Positions 24,016 through 35,479 of a DNA stretch of 64,000 nt are shown here, in pieces (position 1 is the stretch's first letter; each line of letters starts with the position of its first letter). Source of the DNA: Tetrapyrgos nigripes (lineage: Eukaryota > Basidiomycota > Agaricomycetes > Agaricales > Campanellaceae); contig JAACJM010000104.1 of assembly GCA_013368315.1 (NCBI GenBank), positions 186,001-250,000 on the forward strand, in the 5' to 3' direction. The position numbers and the translations under genes are program-made. The notes below the pieces were generated by a model. It was not told the DNA's origin. It ran no database searches and saw only the letters and a program-made list of their open reading frames with translations.

Positions 24016-24421
24016 GATACTTAAATAGCTTGTCTAAAATCGAGTCTGCATAGATATCGTGGCTGTCATAAGTATACTTAATACGGTTGTGGTTTTGAGG
24101 ATGTACCCAGTCCTACTACCACTGCGCACTGTGACTGGTGGCAAAATTATCTTCCCTATTTTTCAGGGAATTTTTACACGGCCAAATGCGGGAGGCAATG
24201 CAAAAGGAGCTGAATCAAACAAAAAATGATATGTGTCTATATGCAGTGCACTTGAAGTAACTAAAGGGAGCGGGCACAGTCCCCTGAGGGCAGGATTAGT
24301 GCTGACCCGAAGGCGGGACTATAAGCGATGGCGCAGGATCTCTAACCTTATTGGGATAATGATCCAAAGGGGTAGCGGGCCCCAGAAAGGCTGTACATGA
24401 ACGTGTTGCACTCTTGAGACT

Positions 24422-24483
24422 ACTTACACTCTTTAACAGAGAGAAAGTACTACTTACACTACTGAGTACTACTTACAGTTACA
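24422..24483 (-). repeat. Cluster of ACTTACAC words, right flank of the transposase gene
   Basis: ACTTACAC occurs at 24422 and 24452 and in the split form ACTTACAGTTACAC at 24470. These are the inverse of the GTGTAAGT cluster at 19170-19274. If both are subterminal sites, the decayed element spans roughly 19.15-24.5 kb. Confidence 0.4.
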
Positions 24484-24499
24484 CTATAATTGTATATAC

Positions 24500-25482
24500 T
24501 CGGGAACAGGGGGAAAATTTGACAAAAGTAGGTAGGTAAAGTAGGTAGGTAGATTGTAAACTTTGAGTATGTCGTAGACATGCTTCGCCGCCACTGAAAA
24601 AGCTCCTCCTCCACGATACAATGCAGCATAGCAGAGCTACATTGTCAGTGTGAGCACTATAGAAATTGCGAGGGCAGGCGTCTTAGAATGAGCATCCACC
24701 CAAGATCAGAGAAGGTCTTCGTTAGATCGTACAGATCAGATCGACATTCACCTACACCCAGCACCGTGCTGGGCATATCAGATTTGTGACTGCCTCTGTC
24801 ATCTTTGTCTCCTCATGGTCTTTTCCCACAACTCATGACACTATTCTTTTACGACTGTCGCGAGGTGAATAATCCCAATAAGAAACTCTCTCAGACAAAG
24901 GTAAGTCTGGGAAAAGCCTCTAAGTAGGAGAGTGGCACTGATCTAATGATTGCACAGCAAGATGCATCGAATAATCAAAACTGCGAGGACTTAGGAGGAT
25001 GAGGACGAAGATGGGCTTTCTGGGAAAGAACTGGATAGGCTGGACTTGGGTTGGCTTAGGCTTGGAGTTGGAATGTGAAGTTCTGGGGAGAATGACTTGG
25101 ATTTCTGGGTATAAGTACATACTCGTTATACTACTGGAGTTAGGTACATTACAGAAATATCTAGGAGGGAAAAGCGAGAGTGTAAGGTGTAAAAGAAACT
25201 CGAAACTTGCAAGAAAAAGACACCTGTCAAATAAGTAGAGCTGAAACTTAATAAAACTGAGTAAAAATGGGTAAGAAATGCAAATGTGTAAGAATTAGAC
25301 ATGATGAAGAGAAAACAAAATATGAGGATTGTCAGAGCTCATCCATAAGATGTTTGGGAGTGAAAGGATAATGAGAATTACGAAGACAAAAGAAAAACTG
25401 GCCAAAACTTACTAAGTAGAGGTTTGACAATAAGAAAATGTCTAGGGGAATCATGGACTTTGTGAAATCCTTGAATGTTGTA
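24500..25482. other. Gene-free stretch downstream of the recombinase-helicase gene
   Basis: No gene is supported. Short open frames on both strands lack homology and intron support. It must hold the polyadenylation region of the large minus-strand gene and perhaps one end of its element. I could not identify inverted or direct repeats that pair with sequence beyond 31.2 kb. Confidence 0.5.
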
Positions 25483-28400
25483 CTACAACGATAGCTCTAC
25501 GTACAACCGATAAAATGAATTAAGAAATTGTACGTGATTGGGAACATCAGTGACAGCTGTACATGGTTCCTGCAACCATTTCATAAAATCTGGGTATTTC
25601 AGCCAGGTGGCAACTCCGAGATGCTCAGCGATCTTTTTGACTTTTCTGCGATCTGTGTAAATGTGGGCTATTAATGTTGGAATAATAGTGGGAATAGAGG
25701 ACTCAAATGGGCAATCACTGGGTAATATTCTACCATTGCTTTTGGGAGCTGGGTGGGTAGAGAAATGTCGGTATGGCACCCAGCAATGATAACAAAATGC
25801 CCAATGAAGGCTCTTTGACATCTTGAGATTGGTCAACCGGTTGCGGTTGTTGGTGAACCCCTGAGGCTCGGCGTGGTTGATGGAATGGTCCTTGCGTGCG
25901 ACCCAGCAGGCTGGGCATCCAGAATCAACAACGCGCTGCAGTATACGGTCGAGTAGCTCTATCTCCTGTTTACAATGAGAATCGCCCTCAGCGATAGACT
26001 CAGAGGTAGAAGACACGGAGATGGGGGGGACAGAGACGTCAACAACAGGATTGGAAGGATTGGAAGGAATTTCAGCCTGAAGCGGTTGTTGGAGAGATAT
26101 AAAAGGGGGACCCTGGAGTGAATTAGTTGGCTAGACACAATTAGTGACAGGCATCATCATTCAAATGAGAAATACACACATCGAGACAGTTTTGGCAAAG
26201 TTCAGCCCCAATGGCTGCACAACAATGGACTTCACGGTCATAGGCATATTCAGAAAAACGCATGCACGATGGAGAGACCAGTAGCTGGTAATAGGGGATC
26301 CTGCCTTCCAAATCCTGCTCCGGGTTATCCGGAAGGAAGGGGAGACAACTGTAGAGCAGATGACAAAAAGCTAAAAGATCATCTCGTCCAGCACGCCCAA
26401 AATACTGCTTCAAAGGGGTCATGCCAAACGGTTCATAAACAATGACACAGCGAACAGCGCCGTAATCAATCCCCTCTCCAAAAGCAGGAGTGCAAACCAT
26501 CCAGAGTTTGCCTGGATCATATCCTCCTCTCCAATCACATTGAAACGCAGCCTTGTTTTGGGCAGTTTCGGCACTGTAGTAGGCAGGAATACCCAGCGCA
26601 GCACCAATATCCTTGCATAATTCAACAGAAGATACATATATCAATCCCCGTTCATCACTTTTAAGGGGATGGCGATCCATAAAATGTTTTATTGCTGAGA
26701 TGACAACAGAGCTGTTGGATGAGCTGAGCTTTTCAAGGGTGTAGCGGTGGTTGGGACGTCCACAATAAGATCGAATTTCAGTGACAAGAGTTTTTTCTTC
26801 AATACCCATCACCGAAAGGACGAAGTCGATGTCGTGAGGCCCAAGGGAGCCAGAAAGGAAAGAGAAGGGGACTTTTGTGGTGCGCAACTTGATTAGTGAG
26901 GCGAAGCATTCTCTAAAGTTGCTGTCGGTCTTAAGATGATGGGCTTCATCAATGAAAATACGGTCCAATCGCTTTGAAATCTCTAGGGAGTTTATCCACC
27001 GTCCAAAGGTGGCTGTTCCTGCTTCATGGGCTGAAACAAAGACAAGGGAGGTTGTGTGGGTATCAAAGTCTTGCGAGCCCCAAACACCTGCTTTGTATGC
27101 TGTGATGGCTTGGGCACGGCGGAGCATATCCTCTGTTAAGGAGATAAGGGGTAGGATCACAACAAACAAGCGGTCTGGCTTCAGCAAGGGTGCTGCAAAG
27201 AACTGGAGGGATTTGCCTTCCCCAGTGGAGAGAATGGAAAATACGTGATTGGAAGATAAGACAGAAGCCACAGACTCGGCTTGCTGAGGAGACCTCCAAG
27301 CCCATCGCTCTGATGGAATATTGGGGAAAAGGTTGCGCATAACGATGGGAAGGATATCCTTGGAGACAAATATGGGTGGGGAAGGTGAATGAGGATGGGG
27401 CTTGGTTCCCTTGATATCCTTCAGAATCTGGACACCAAGAGAGTTCAGAGCATCAATCATCCAAGCTTTGATGCGCTCTTCAGAGTGTATTATCGCTTGC
27501 TCGTGGAGTGTGGATTGCTTGGCAAGGAGTTCTTCCAAAGCAGCCTTGGCCGCCTCAGGAGACATGGGAACAGCAAAAGAGACATCCTAAAGATAAAACT
27601 GTCAGCAGAGGGAAACTCGAATAAGCAAAAACTGCGCACCAAGCCCTGGTGAGTCAGTTTGCGGAAGGAAGGATGAAGAAAGTCAATGGTTCTCTGCCAT
27701 CTGACCGCAGTTCTAAGCTGGGAAGCCACAAGATCTTGGGAGAGGTGTTTGGTGGCATTCTCGGACTGCACACCATAGGAAGTCTGGCCAACTATGGCAC
27801 TATGGGCTAGCATCTTATGGGTAGCACGGTCTTCCTCCTCTTCATCATCAGGTTCATCCCAGCTCACATTGGCCTTGTGGAGCATCAGGTTAGACTTGAG
27901 TTGTCGCCAGTCCCGCAGGAGGAGGGGATACCCAAGAGTTGACTCTGTGACGTTTCCAAGGACTTTGGAAAAGTCCTTCGAGGTCATTGGCTGGCCGTTG
28001 CGGACAAACATATAGAACATGTAATTGTCGAGGCACTCTTTTGGCATCCCTATCATGGCACCCAAGTGGGCTGCAGCATAGTAGATGCAGCCGATAACAA
28101 GGAGAACGAGACGACCAACTTGCCAAGGCATGGCTCGGGTAATGGCTTCGCCAGCTGTGCCTTGTTGACTGGCGGTTTTGCGGTAAACAGTCTCAAGGCA
28201 AAGATGTCCAGAAATGAAGTGAAGATTTTTCGGATGGTTGGGGTGGTTGGCGTAGGTCAGGGGTTCATTTTCTCTTCCACGAGCAGAACCTGGAGCTGTG
28301 GCATGTATGAGGTACCACATCATATTCACGACGTCTTGCACTAATCCAAACCATTCCTTGATGGTTTCTTCGAAAACCTTCGTCAGAATAGCGAGAGGGG

Positions 28401-31201
28401 CACAAGTGATGAAAGACTCACGATAGTTTGGATGAGTTACCCCTGCTACGCTCTTGAAAAAACGCTCATCACAAGCGAGATGATCACGGAGAATGGGGCG
28501 ATATTTGTCGATATCGTTAAGTTTTTCATCGAAGATGGAGTATCGATGATCATTGCAGGAGGTGGAATCGCGGAACCACTTTGCACACTGACCAGGGTCC
28601 GGGTCCATATGAGCGTCAAAGGAGTTAAGGATGTCTGTGTAGTTACATCCTTGAAATACAACGTCGATGGACTCTGTGAGACTGCCTAGACAGTCTTTCC
28701 AGGTGGTAAAGAGGCCCTTGGCAGATAACGGGAACCCATCTATAGAAATAACTTCATTGGAAGGGTCCCAGCTAAATCTTGCACGGGTCGGTTGATTGTA
28801 AGCCAGTTCAGAGAGCCGTTTTATATTTTCTCTGAGTTTGGTAAATGTGCTGGGCCTCCCATCTGTCAGCCAAGGTTGGACCAAGGTTTCGTAAGTACTG
28901 ATGATAAAAATTAGCAATTATCCAATACAATATATGAAAGGGAAAGACTCACTCAAACGCAACATTCCCAAATTCATGGCGCTTGCAGATGATTTCCCAA
29001 GCACCACTGGCTCTGAAGCACCACTGTGCCTTGATCAAGTTCGGTGGTAGTTGCTTCGCCGATGCAAATGCTCCATAATCATCTTGAATGTGGTAGGCGA
29101 CAACAAACCGTGTCAAGGGATCATTGAGCTCATCGTCGTGGTAGGCTTGATCAACACTTGTTACATATGTCCAGATGGCTCGATGAAAGAGCGTGATAAG
29201 TGCATCGTCGCTGGCGTCATCAACGTTTGAAGTTGATGCCTGTTCATGAAGTCTTTGGATGTGGAACTTTGTTATGTCTGTGAGGTAGATGGGGAAATTG
29301 TCGAGAGCTTTAGAAGTGTGCCGAAGAAGGAAGACAAGAAAAGTGCTGACAAAGTCAGCATCACGAGTAACCGTCCCTAGTTCTTGAGGACGGCGAAATG
29401 GAACACTTTTTAACGGGGTACTAAGAAAAGTTGGTGAGTAGAAAGAAAAGTGCAGAAAAGGAAACTCACTTCTGTGAGCTGGTCCGGATCCATCGGCGAG
29501 TTGTAGTATCAAGGGCATCCAATGACAGCATGACCTTTTGGTAATACAGTCGAGAAGTTTCTTTGATGCGACAGTATGCTCGTTCAGTTTCTGGATCTGG
29601 AGTGGCAGCTGATTTTCTCAAAAGACTGATATTGACAGCCTCAAGAATAAGATGCCAATGGAGCTGGGCAAATATTGGATTCAGATCGACAGAATTGGAG
29701 GGAGCAGAGTAGGTTTCAGAGGGAACGCCAAGTTTCAGCTCCTCTGCCTTCTTGATGATATCTCGGAGGATGTGATTTGCAGGTGGTGGAGTTTGGGGAG
29801 AGATAATCGGAATAAATTGTTGGTCACCCCGGAAGCCTTTGAGAGGATGGACGAGTATCCGATTCCTCACTCGTTTTTTGGGTAGAATGTGGGGGTGTAC
29901 ATCCCGAAAATGATTATCAAGGGATCCGCGGGTAGAACGAATCCCATTGCAGCCAGGATAACCACATTGAAATGCAGCCCGCTGTTCCATTCCAGGGACA
30001 GGCTCAATGGCGGTGAGTGTGGGAAAAGGTGTATATTGGTGAGCGTTGAGAACGATCAGGCATTTGAAGATCTCGGATTCGGAAGGTGTATTGTCTGGTG
30101 TATTACCTAGACGGGAAATTACTAGGTGTCTGCGAATATGGTTCTGATAAATCCTCGCCCAATGGACAGGGTGTCCACAGCTAATGCAAATACTCCACCT
30201 CCAAGTGGGATCCACAACAACGTCAACCTTTCGAAGGGTTTCAATAGCACACTGAGGGGAAGGTGCAGATGAAGAATTGAGGGAATATCTGGTGAGGAGG
30301 TCGTCCAAGACTTCGTCAGTAACTGGTCCTTCAGCTTCAAGGTCCTTCCACTCGGAAACCCAATAGTCATCAATATCATCCTCTGAGTCTCCCCCTTCAC
30401 TTCCATCTGCTTCCTCATCCCCTTCATCTCCCCCTTCAATTCCATCTGCTTCCTCCCCTTCACCTCGTTGGCCTGCATCCTCCACCTCATGTCTATCTGA
30501 GTCATCTCTAAGTCCTTCACTTCCGCCCATATCGTCATCGTAAAGGTTGTCTTCTAAGCCTCCAGTCTCTTCAACTCCTTCCATCTCGGTATCCACTTCT
30601 TGAGCTTCATGTCGTATTGAAAGTTCCTCTGCGTCTTCCATAGGGTAATCCTCGTCGTGGGCTGGAGACTTGTGTTCAGAAGGGAAAGGTTTTGTGGATT
30701 TTTTTTTTTTTGGATTTTTTCTGTTTGGGTCTCAGACCGCGAGCTCTGAGCTGTTGAGAATGACTGTCATTTACGACATATTCCAGAAGGTCTGGGTCCC
30801 ATTCCCACTCAGGAAACGGTTCTCGAAAACGTTCTTCTGTAAGATCCAGACTGTCATGGGGAGAGGTGCCCAGCACACGTTCGAACGCGTTACGATTGTA
30901 TTTGGAATGTTCGGTATCTCCACAAGGGCACTGCAGCAATCCATCTTTACGTTCACAACGTTTTGTTTCATTATCTACCAATTGTAAGGTCAGCAGGAGT
31001 GGAGAATACAAGGAGAAAAAAGAAGGGAGGGAAACACCTAAGAATGGTACTCTGTAACTGCGGGAGTTGTGATACCAGTTGTTGTGCTGTTTAGTGTCTT
31101 TGCCAACCTGGGGAAAACGACAACCTGGTGTTGTGCAGAAGAACCTGGAAGAGAAATCAGCAGATTGGAAAGTTGTCAACAAGAAGTACCTACTTTCCCA
31201 T
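25483..31201 (-). CDS. Zinc-finger / tyrosine-recombinase-like / RecQ-helicase fusion protein
   Basis: Seven exons (31201-31194, 31144-31038, 30974-29470, 29420-28953, 28897-27640, 27586-26180, 26112-25483) join at GT-AG sites. They total 5,383 bases, one more than a multiple of three; the extra base is in the A13 run at 30699-30711. Approximate residues: 1-75 two Cys/His units (CTTPGC, then CPCGDTEHS); 150-260 acidic; 301-320 and 375-398 C2H2 fingers (CISCGHPVHW...H...H; CGYPGC...HFRDVH). Residues 697-1100 end in a recombinase-like block with LLLRDWRQL and MLAHSAIVGQTSYGV, recalling the HxxR and GHS...Y boxes. Residues 1230-1515 form an SF2 core: STGEGKS, FIDEAHH, FLSGS, QYFGRAGRD. A RecQ-type Cys cluster follows (CMRF...CCAA...CQNC). 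The end holds GCPACW and CYHCWVP. It resembles telomere-linked helicases of fungi. Helicase confidence is high, recombinase moderate. Confidence 0.8.
30699..30711 (-). other. A13 homopolymer that breaks the reading frame
   Basis: On the coding strand thirteen adenines follow TCC in a Lys codon run. With thirteen the frame ends after KTFPF. The next domain is open in the frame that twelve adenines would give, and the rest of the spliced gene then stays open to 25483. Sequencing error, a true inactivating insertion, or tolerated slippage on the run are all possible. Confidence 0.75.
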
Positions 31202-31265
31202 GGTGAGTAGGTGAAAATAGACAAGTGAAAGCCAAAGCTAAGGAGTTACAAAGTAAACCCTGTGC

Positions 31266-31273
31266 TACTTATA
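31266..31273 (-). promoter_or_regulatory. TATA-like box of the recombinase-helicase gene
   Basis: TATAAGTA on the minus strand lies about 65-70 bases upstream of the ATG at 31201. The ATG has a good context (CACCATGGG). Position and sequence fit a core promoter. Confidence 0.4.
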
Positions 31274-31349
31274 CTCTAGGATGAGAGAGTTATATTTGCA
31301 ACACTGTGAAACTGCATACAGTTTCTCCGTAAGACTACGTATGGTTTTC

Positions 31350-31715
31350 ATGCATGAAACAGAAGGTATACCTGACTACATGCACAGCTTCCATGCATAG
31401 AACAGAAGGTATGCGGCGAAGGTATGTATACATGACTACATGCACCATGCACATGCATAGAATGGAAGGTATGCACGGTTTTCATGCATGAAACAGAAGG
31501 TACACACAATCTCTGACAGTTTCCATGTGTGAAACAGAAGGTATACCTGACTACATGCACAGCTTCCATGCATAGAACAGAAGGTACACGGCGAAGGTAT
31601 GTATACATGACTACATGCACATGCATAGAACGGAAGGTATGCACATGCATAGAACAGAAGGTATGCACAGTATCTGAAATTCTATGACATACAGTTTCCT
31701 CATGCAAAACAGAAA
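31350..31715. repeat. Minisatellite of ATGCATAGAACAGAAGGTA units
   Basis: Imperfect units with CATGCATAGAACAGAAGGTA or the variant CATGCATGAAACAGAAGGTA recur about every 40-60 bases, linked by TACATGACTACATGCAC. A longer 150-base unit is duplicated within it. The open frame on the minus strand is a by-product of the repeat. It lies upstream of the recombinase-helicase promoter. Confidence 0.6.
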
Positions 31716-31775
31716 GTATACGCGATCTGAAGCTAGGATGAGGCTAGAGTTACGAGGCTGAAGAATGAGGCTGAG

Positions 31776-31797
31776 ATAGATAGATAGATAGATAGAT
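31776..31797. repeat. GATA microsatellite
   Basis: Five tandem GATA units follow a GAGGCTGAGATA end of the TTACGAGGC repeat family. Confidence 0.8.
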
Positions 31798-31799
31798 AA

Positions 31800-34660
31800 T
31801 CCATGGCATGGTTCTCTATGTGTAGCCCACTACAGCGTACTAATAATAAGGATAAGATTCATTTGTATCAAGCCAAGTACTGTGCATGAATTGCTACTGA
31901 CCTTGAATTGATTGAGGCGTTGGGGCGTAGTCTCCATCACCGACCTGAAGGTATTATCTGCACATCCCAGTCAAAATGAAGGTTCTAAATCATGATTGCG
32001 ATGTTCCTGCCTGTATATCATAAAACGATCCTAGCCTTGACCGTGCACTCCATGACGTGGGTATCTCATAAAAAATGTGGTTGAACCACAAATCTAGTTT
32101 TTTTTAAATTGTCAGTTCAACCTGAGCGGTTTTATAAAAGTACACGCCAGATAACCACACCGCATCCACAGACACCCCCAGGGCTGGCATCCAAGTGAGT
32201 TGAGGCCCACATATGTTGGACCTTGGTCCATGGATGCATGACTGAGTAAGCAATGAACTGCAGGGGCGAACGAGGGCGAACATTGCCAGGGAATAGCGTA
32301 GTGCAAATTACGCAGTACATTATGTAGCTCAAATTACGAGCTCGAGTACATTGCGTAGTAGAGATTACCGTGTGCCTACGCCTACTATGTATATACAACT
32401 ACCCTGCCAGTACAAGCACCAAATGCTAGTTGGAATACAATTTTCTCGTCTGCTACTCACTGCGTCAGTAGGAGTCTGAAGAAAACAACCAGTAAAACTA
32501 GTAAAGGCGTACCTGGATGCAACATCCTCTGGCCTCATCATGCCTATATCCCCATATCCTCCGGCCACTGACTCCACCACTCTTTCGCAATGTGTTGGAG
32601 AAAATCGTCACGCTGAGCTTTATTTGTAAGGGTTAAAAGCTGATTGCAGTTGGCCTGAAGGATGTTGTTCTAGTCTTGAGTGTACTAACATGGCATTTCC
32701 AGATAGGTGAGGGATTGACAATGGATGACGGATTTGGTAGACAATGGCAGCAGGAGTGCACCAGGGCTGAGTCTGACTGCAGAGCTGTATGGAAATCTGG
32801 AACTTGAAGAACAAGAATTGAGAGAAGCGGAGGTGGAGAGGAGCAGAGTAGACAAAGAAGTAGCGTTGATGGGACACTGGTGGGGAACTGTAACGCGTAC
32901 TTCCTAATACAGACGACTATATAGTTTACATATCTATTCACACACCTTCTAGTATATAAGCCACACTCGTAGTACTTAGAACACTCGTAGTACTTAGAAT
33001 TATCATCTATATTTCTTACCACCGCCTGTCGTGCTTGTACCTAGGAACATTTATAAAACCTGTTCTGGCTTAGGTCTTGAGCATTGGGCTCGGTGAGAAT
33101 ACTTGATTACACACCTTACAGGAACTGACGTGTCAAGCTGCTGCATCACGTGTGCATTGACGCGTCGAGACATCGAGACGCGTTTGCGCTACATTGACGC
33201 GGAATATGTCATACTGCAAACACGCAACTTCAACGTGTTCAATTCCATAGACCAGCTATATATCTTGTGAGACTAAAAGATAAAAAACAGCCCCACATTC
33301 ACTACAACTAGGAATTTTTTGGTAGATTGAAAAATTTGGCTGCAGTGTGCACGTTTGAGCCATAGGGTCCATGGATTAGAAAGAGATGAGTATTTCTATC
33401 TAGAGCTTCTTCATCCCAATAGATAGCCACCAGCATTCTGATTAGGTGTATGATCAGAGAACTGCAGTGTACTGTGTGATTGATTTGTAGTAGATAGTTC
33501 TTGAATATATTTCCATCTACTACACCTTTACTCATTGCTCATTCCTTACTGGATATATTACACCATTGGGGGATAGTATTTACTCCCAGAAGCAACTCGG
33601 ACAGTTGAAATGTCCACAGAGAGTAAATGTCTGAAACTTTCACAATAGATTTCCCGCGCGTTTCCTCAGCGCTTAACGTGTCATCTCGGGCTCTGTGTCG
33701 ACTTGCGTTGAGTCCACAGGTATTTCTAGGCCTCGGAAAGACTCGGGATAGGCTTATTATATGTACTAACAGTCACCGAATATTTTTCGCTGCTATTATT
33801 TGAATGATAGACGATATACTTAGGTGTTAATCTAAAACAAATGGGCCACGGAAGGGATAGATTCCGATGGAAGTGTGGAGCTCGTGGAACAGGTCCACTA
33901 GCATGGACCAAAGGCATGCTGGTGGGTTAAGAGGGCGTGGGAGCTACCTGCTGGTTTTGTGGAGGGCCCTACTTTTTATAAAGCTGTCTAGGTTCATCCG
34001 ACCTTTTTACAAAATCATCTTTACGGTTCAACCTTTCAGATTTTATGAAATTTTGTAAAAAATGTGTGTTATGGCCTGGACCGTGAGTGGTTACAATGAG
34101 TGCCACGATAGAATGCTTGGCTTTAAGTGTTCAACTTCTTACAAATTTTTATTGTTGGGCTACAGGTTCTAAGTACTATTTACTAGTCAGCTCCCACAAA
34201 CTCTGGGAGTCGGGGAGGGCAAGCGCACCGTGCGAAGCACTAGTATAATTGGTTGGTTGGAGATATTGTAGCGTGGCGGCAGTGCCACTTGGTCCGTGCG
34301 CACTTGCCCCCGTTTTCCCTTCCCACTTACGCGTTCCTTCAATTCTTTCTCGTCATTTATCTTACTCACAATTTCAAGATTCCTTCTCTGATTCGTCCTT
34401 TCAACATATGAAAACCCTTATCAATTCTCTGATCACAAATACGTGTACTTGTAGCTCTTTATCGGGATGCGTGGTCACGTGACTGCGCCCCCTGCTGCCT
34501 CCCCTCCAAAACCCTACTCCACCGATGACTAAACTCTAGTTTGTGTTGTTCCACTCTTTGCAGGGGGATAGATGGTGGTCAATTCAGGATGTTTATTGGG
34601 TGGTTGAGTGGCTGTAGCAGAAATAACATTAAGTCCACTTTCACTGCATGTGGGAAAATA
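31800..34660. other. Gene-free stretch
   Basis: I see no supportable gene. Short frames at 32633-33022 and 33308-33535 (minus) lack start context, introns and family likeness. A short helical stretch at 32780-32860 (plus) reads ELYGNLELEEQELREAEVE and may be a coding remnant. Segments near 33160-33220 rich in GACGCG and CGAGACG may be MITE fragments. Confidence 0.5.
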
Positions 34661-34662
34661 CG

Positions 34663-34972
34663 TGTTGGGAGGAGTTTTAAGGCCCAAGTCAAAGTGGCTT
34701 GTAGGCATGGCCCTACAGGATGGTTTTCCTGTTTCTGTAGATCAAATGGAAGATACTGGCACCCCATGCAGACTGCGCGTAAGTCGACTAGGTATAGTCC
34801 GTGAGGGATACATTTTTGACACAGAAAAGAGCGAACTGGTCGAGTATGGGTGAAAGGAAGGGTCTGTGCTGTAATGGGGTGCAGAATCAAGTTTCTGCTG
34901 TCAAATGGAATGTACTGACGCCCTGCCAGGAGTGGGCACCATTGGGAATGGGACACAAAACCAGGTTGACGG
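34663..34972 (+). repeat. Dispersed 310-base repeat, copy 1
   Basis: This block, starting CGTGTTGGGAGGAGTTTTAA and ending CACAAAACCAGGTTGACGG, is almost identical to 38820-39132. Its single-base differences include T/C changes at the start and near CACCATTGG/CACCACTGG. It has no sustained coding frame beyond about 85 codons on either strand. The two copies bracket the hairpin arrays between them. Confidence 0.85.
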
Positions 34973-35217
34973 TTCGTATTCAATTCGGATGGTCTTAAAA
35001 CTCATGATTAGACTCAAAAAGCAAAGAAAACGATGAAAAAAGACATACTTTACGGAGATTTTTCATCACTGAGAGTTGAGTTGAGGAACTTGCTAGTTCC
35101 TAAGATCCTGACCGGTAGCCAGAGACTGCTGTCATCCGAAGACCGGTCTAGGATGTGATTTGAGAGCGAGGGCTGTCGTCGAGGTATTGGTAAGAGAGAG
35201 AGAAAGACTTGATGATG

Positions 35218-35241
35218 TAATTAACGCGATCGCGTTAATTA
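35218..35241. repeat. Perfect 24-base palindrome
   Basis: The palindrome has TTAACGCGATCGCGTTAA at its core, extended by three bases on each side with perfect symmetry. It stands alone between the 310-base repeat and the hairpin array. It could be a protein-binding site or a cruciform seed. Confidence 0.8.
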
Positions 35242-35479
35242 GACACGGTTTTACTTGCACGTATCTGCATACCTACATTGACGGATACATTAGATGTAGT
35301 CTCCGCCTTTGACGTTTCATGCATGTACACACATGGAACAAGGTGGAGATGCTAGGTACATCTATGTACCACATCTGAATGCTCAGAGACCAACTAATTT
35401 TTTTTGTGAAGAACGGCATCTGAATGCTCAAAGCGTCAATGCTAGATGTGCCTGGATACATACATGTACGCTCAAGTCG

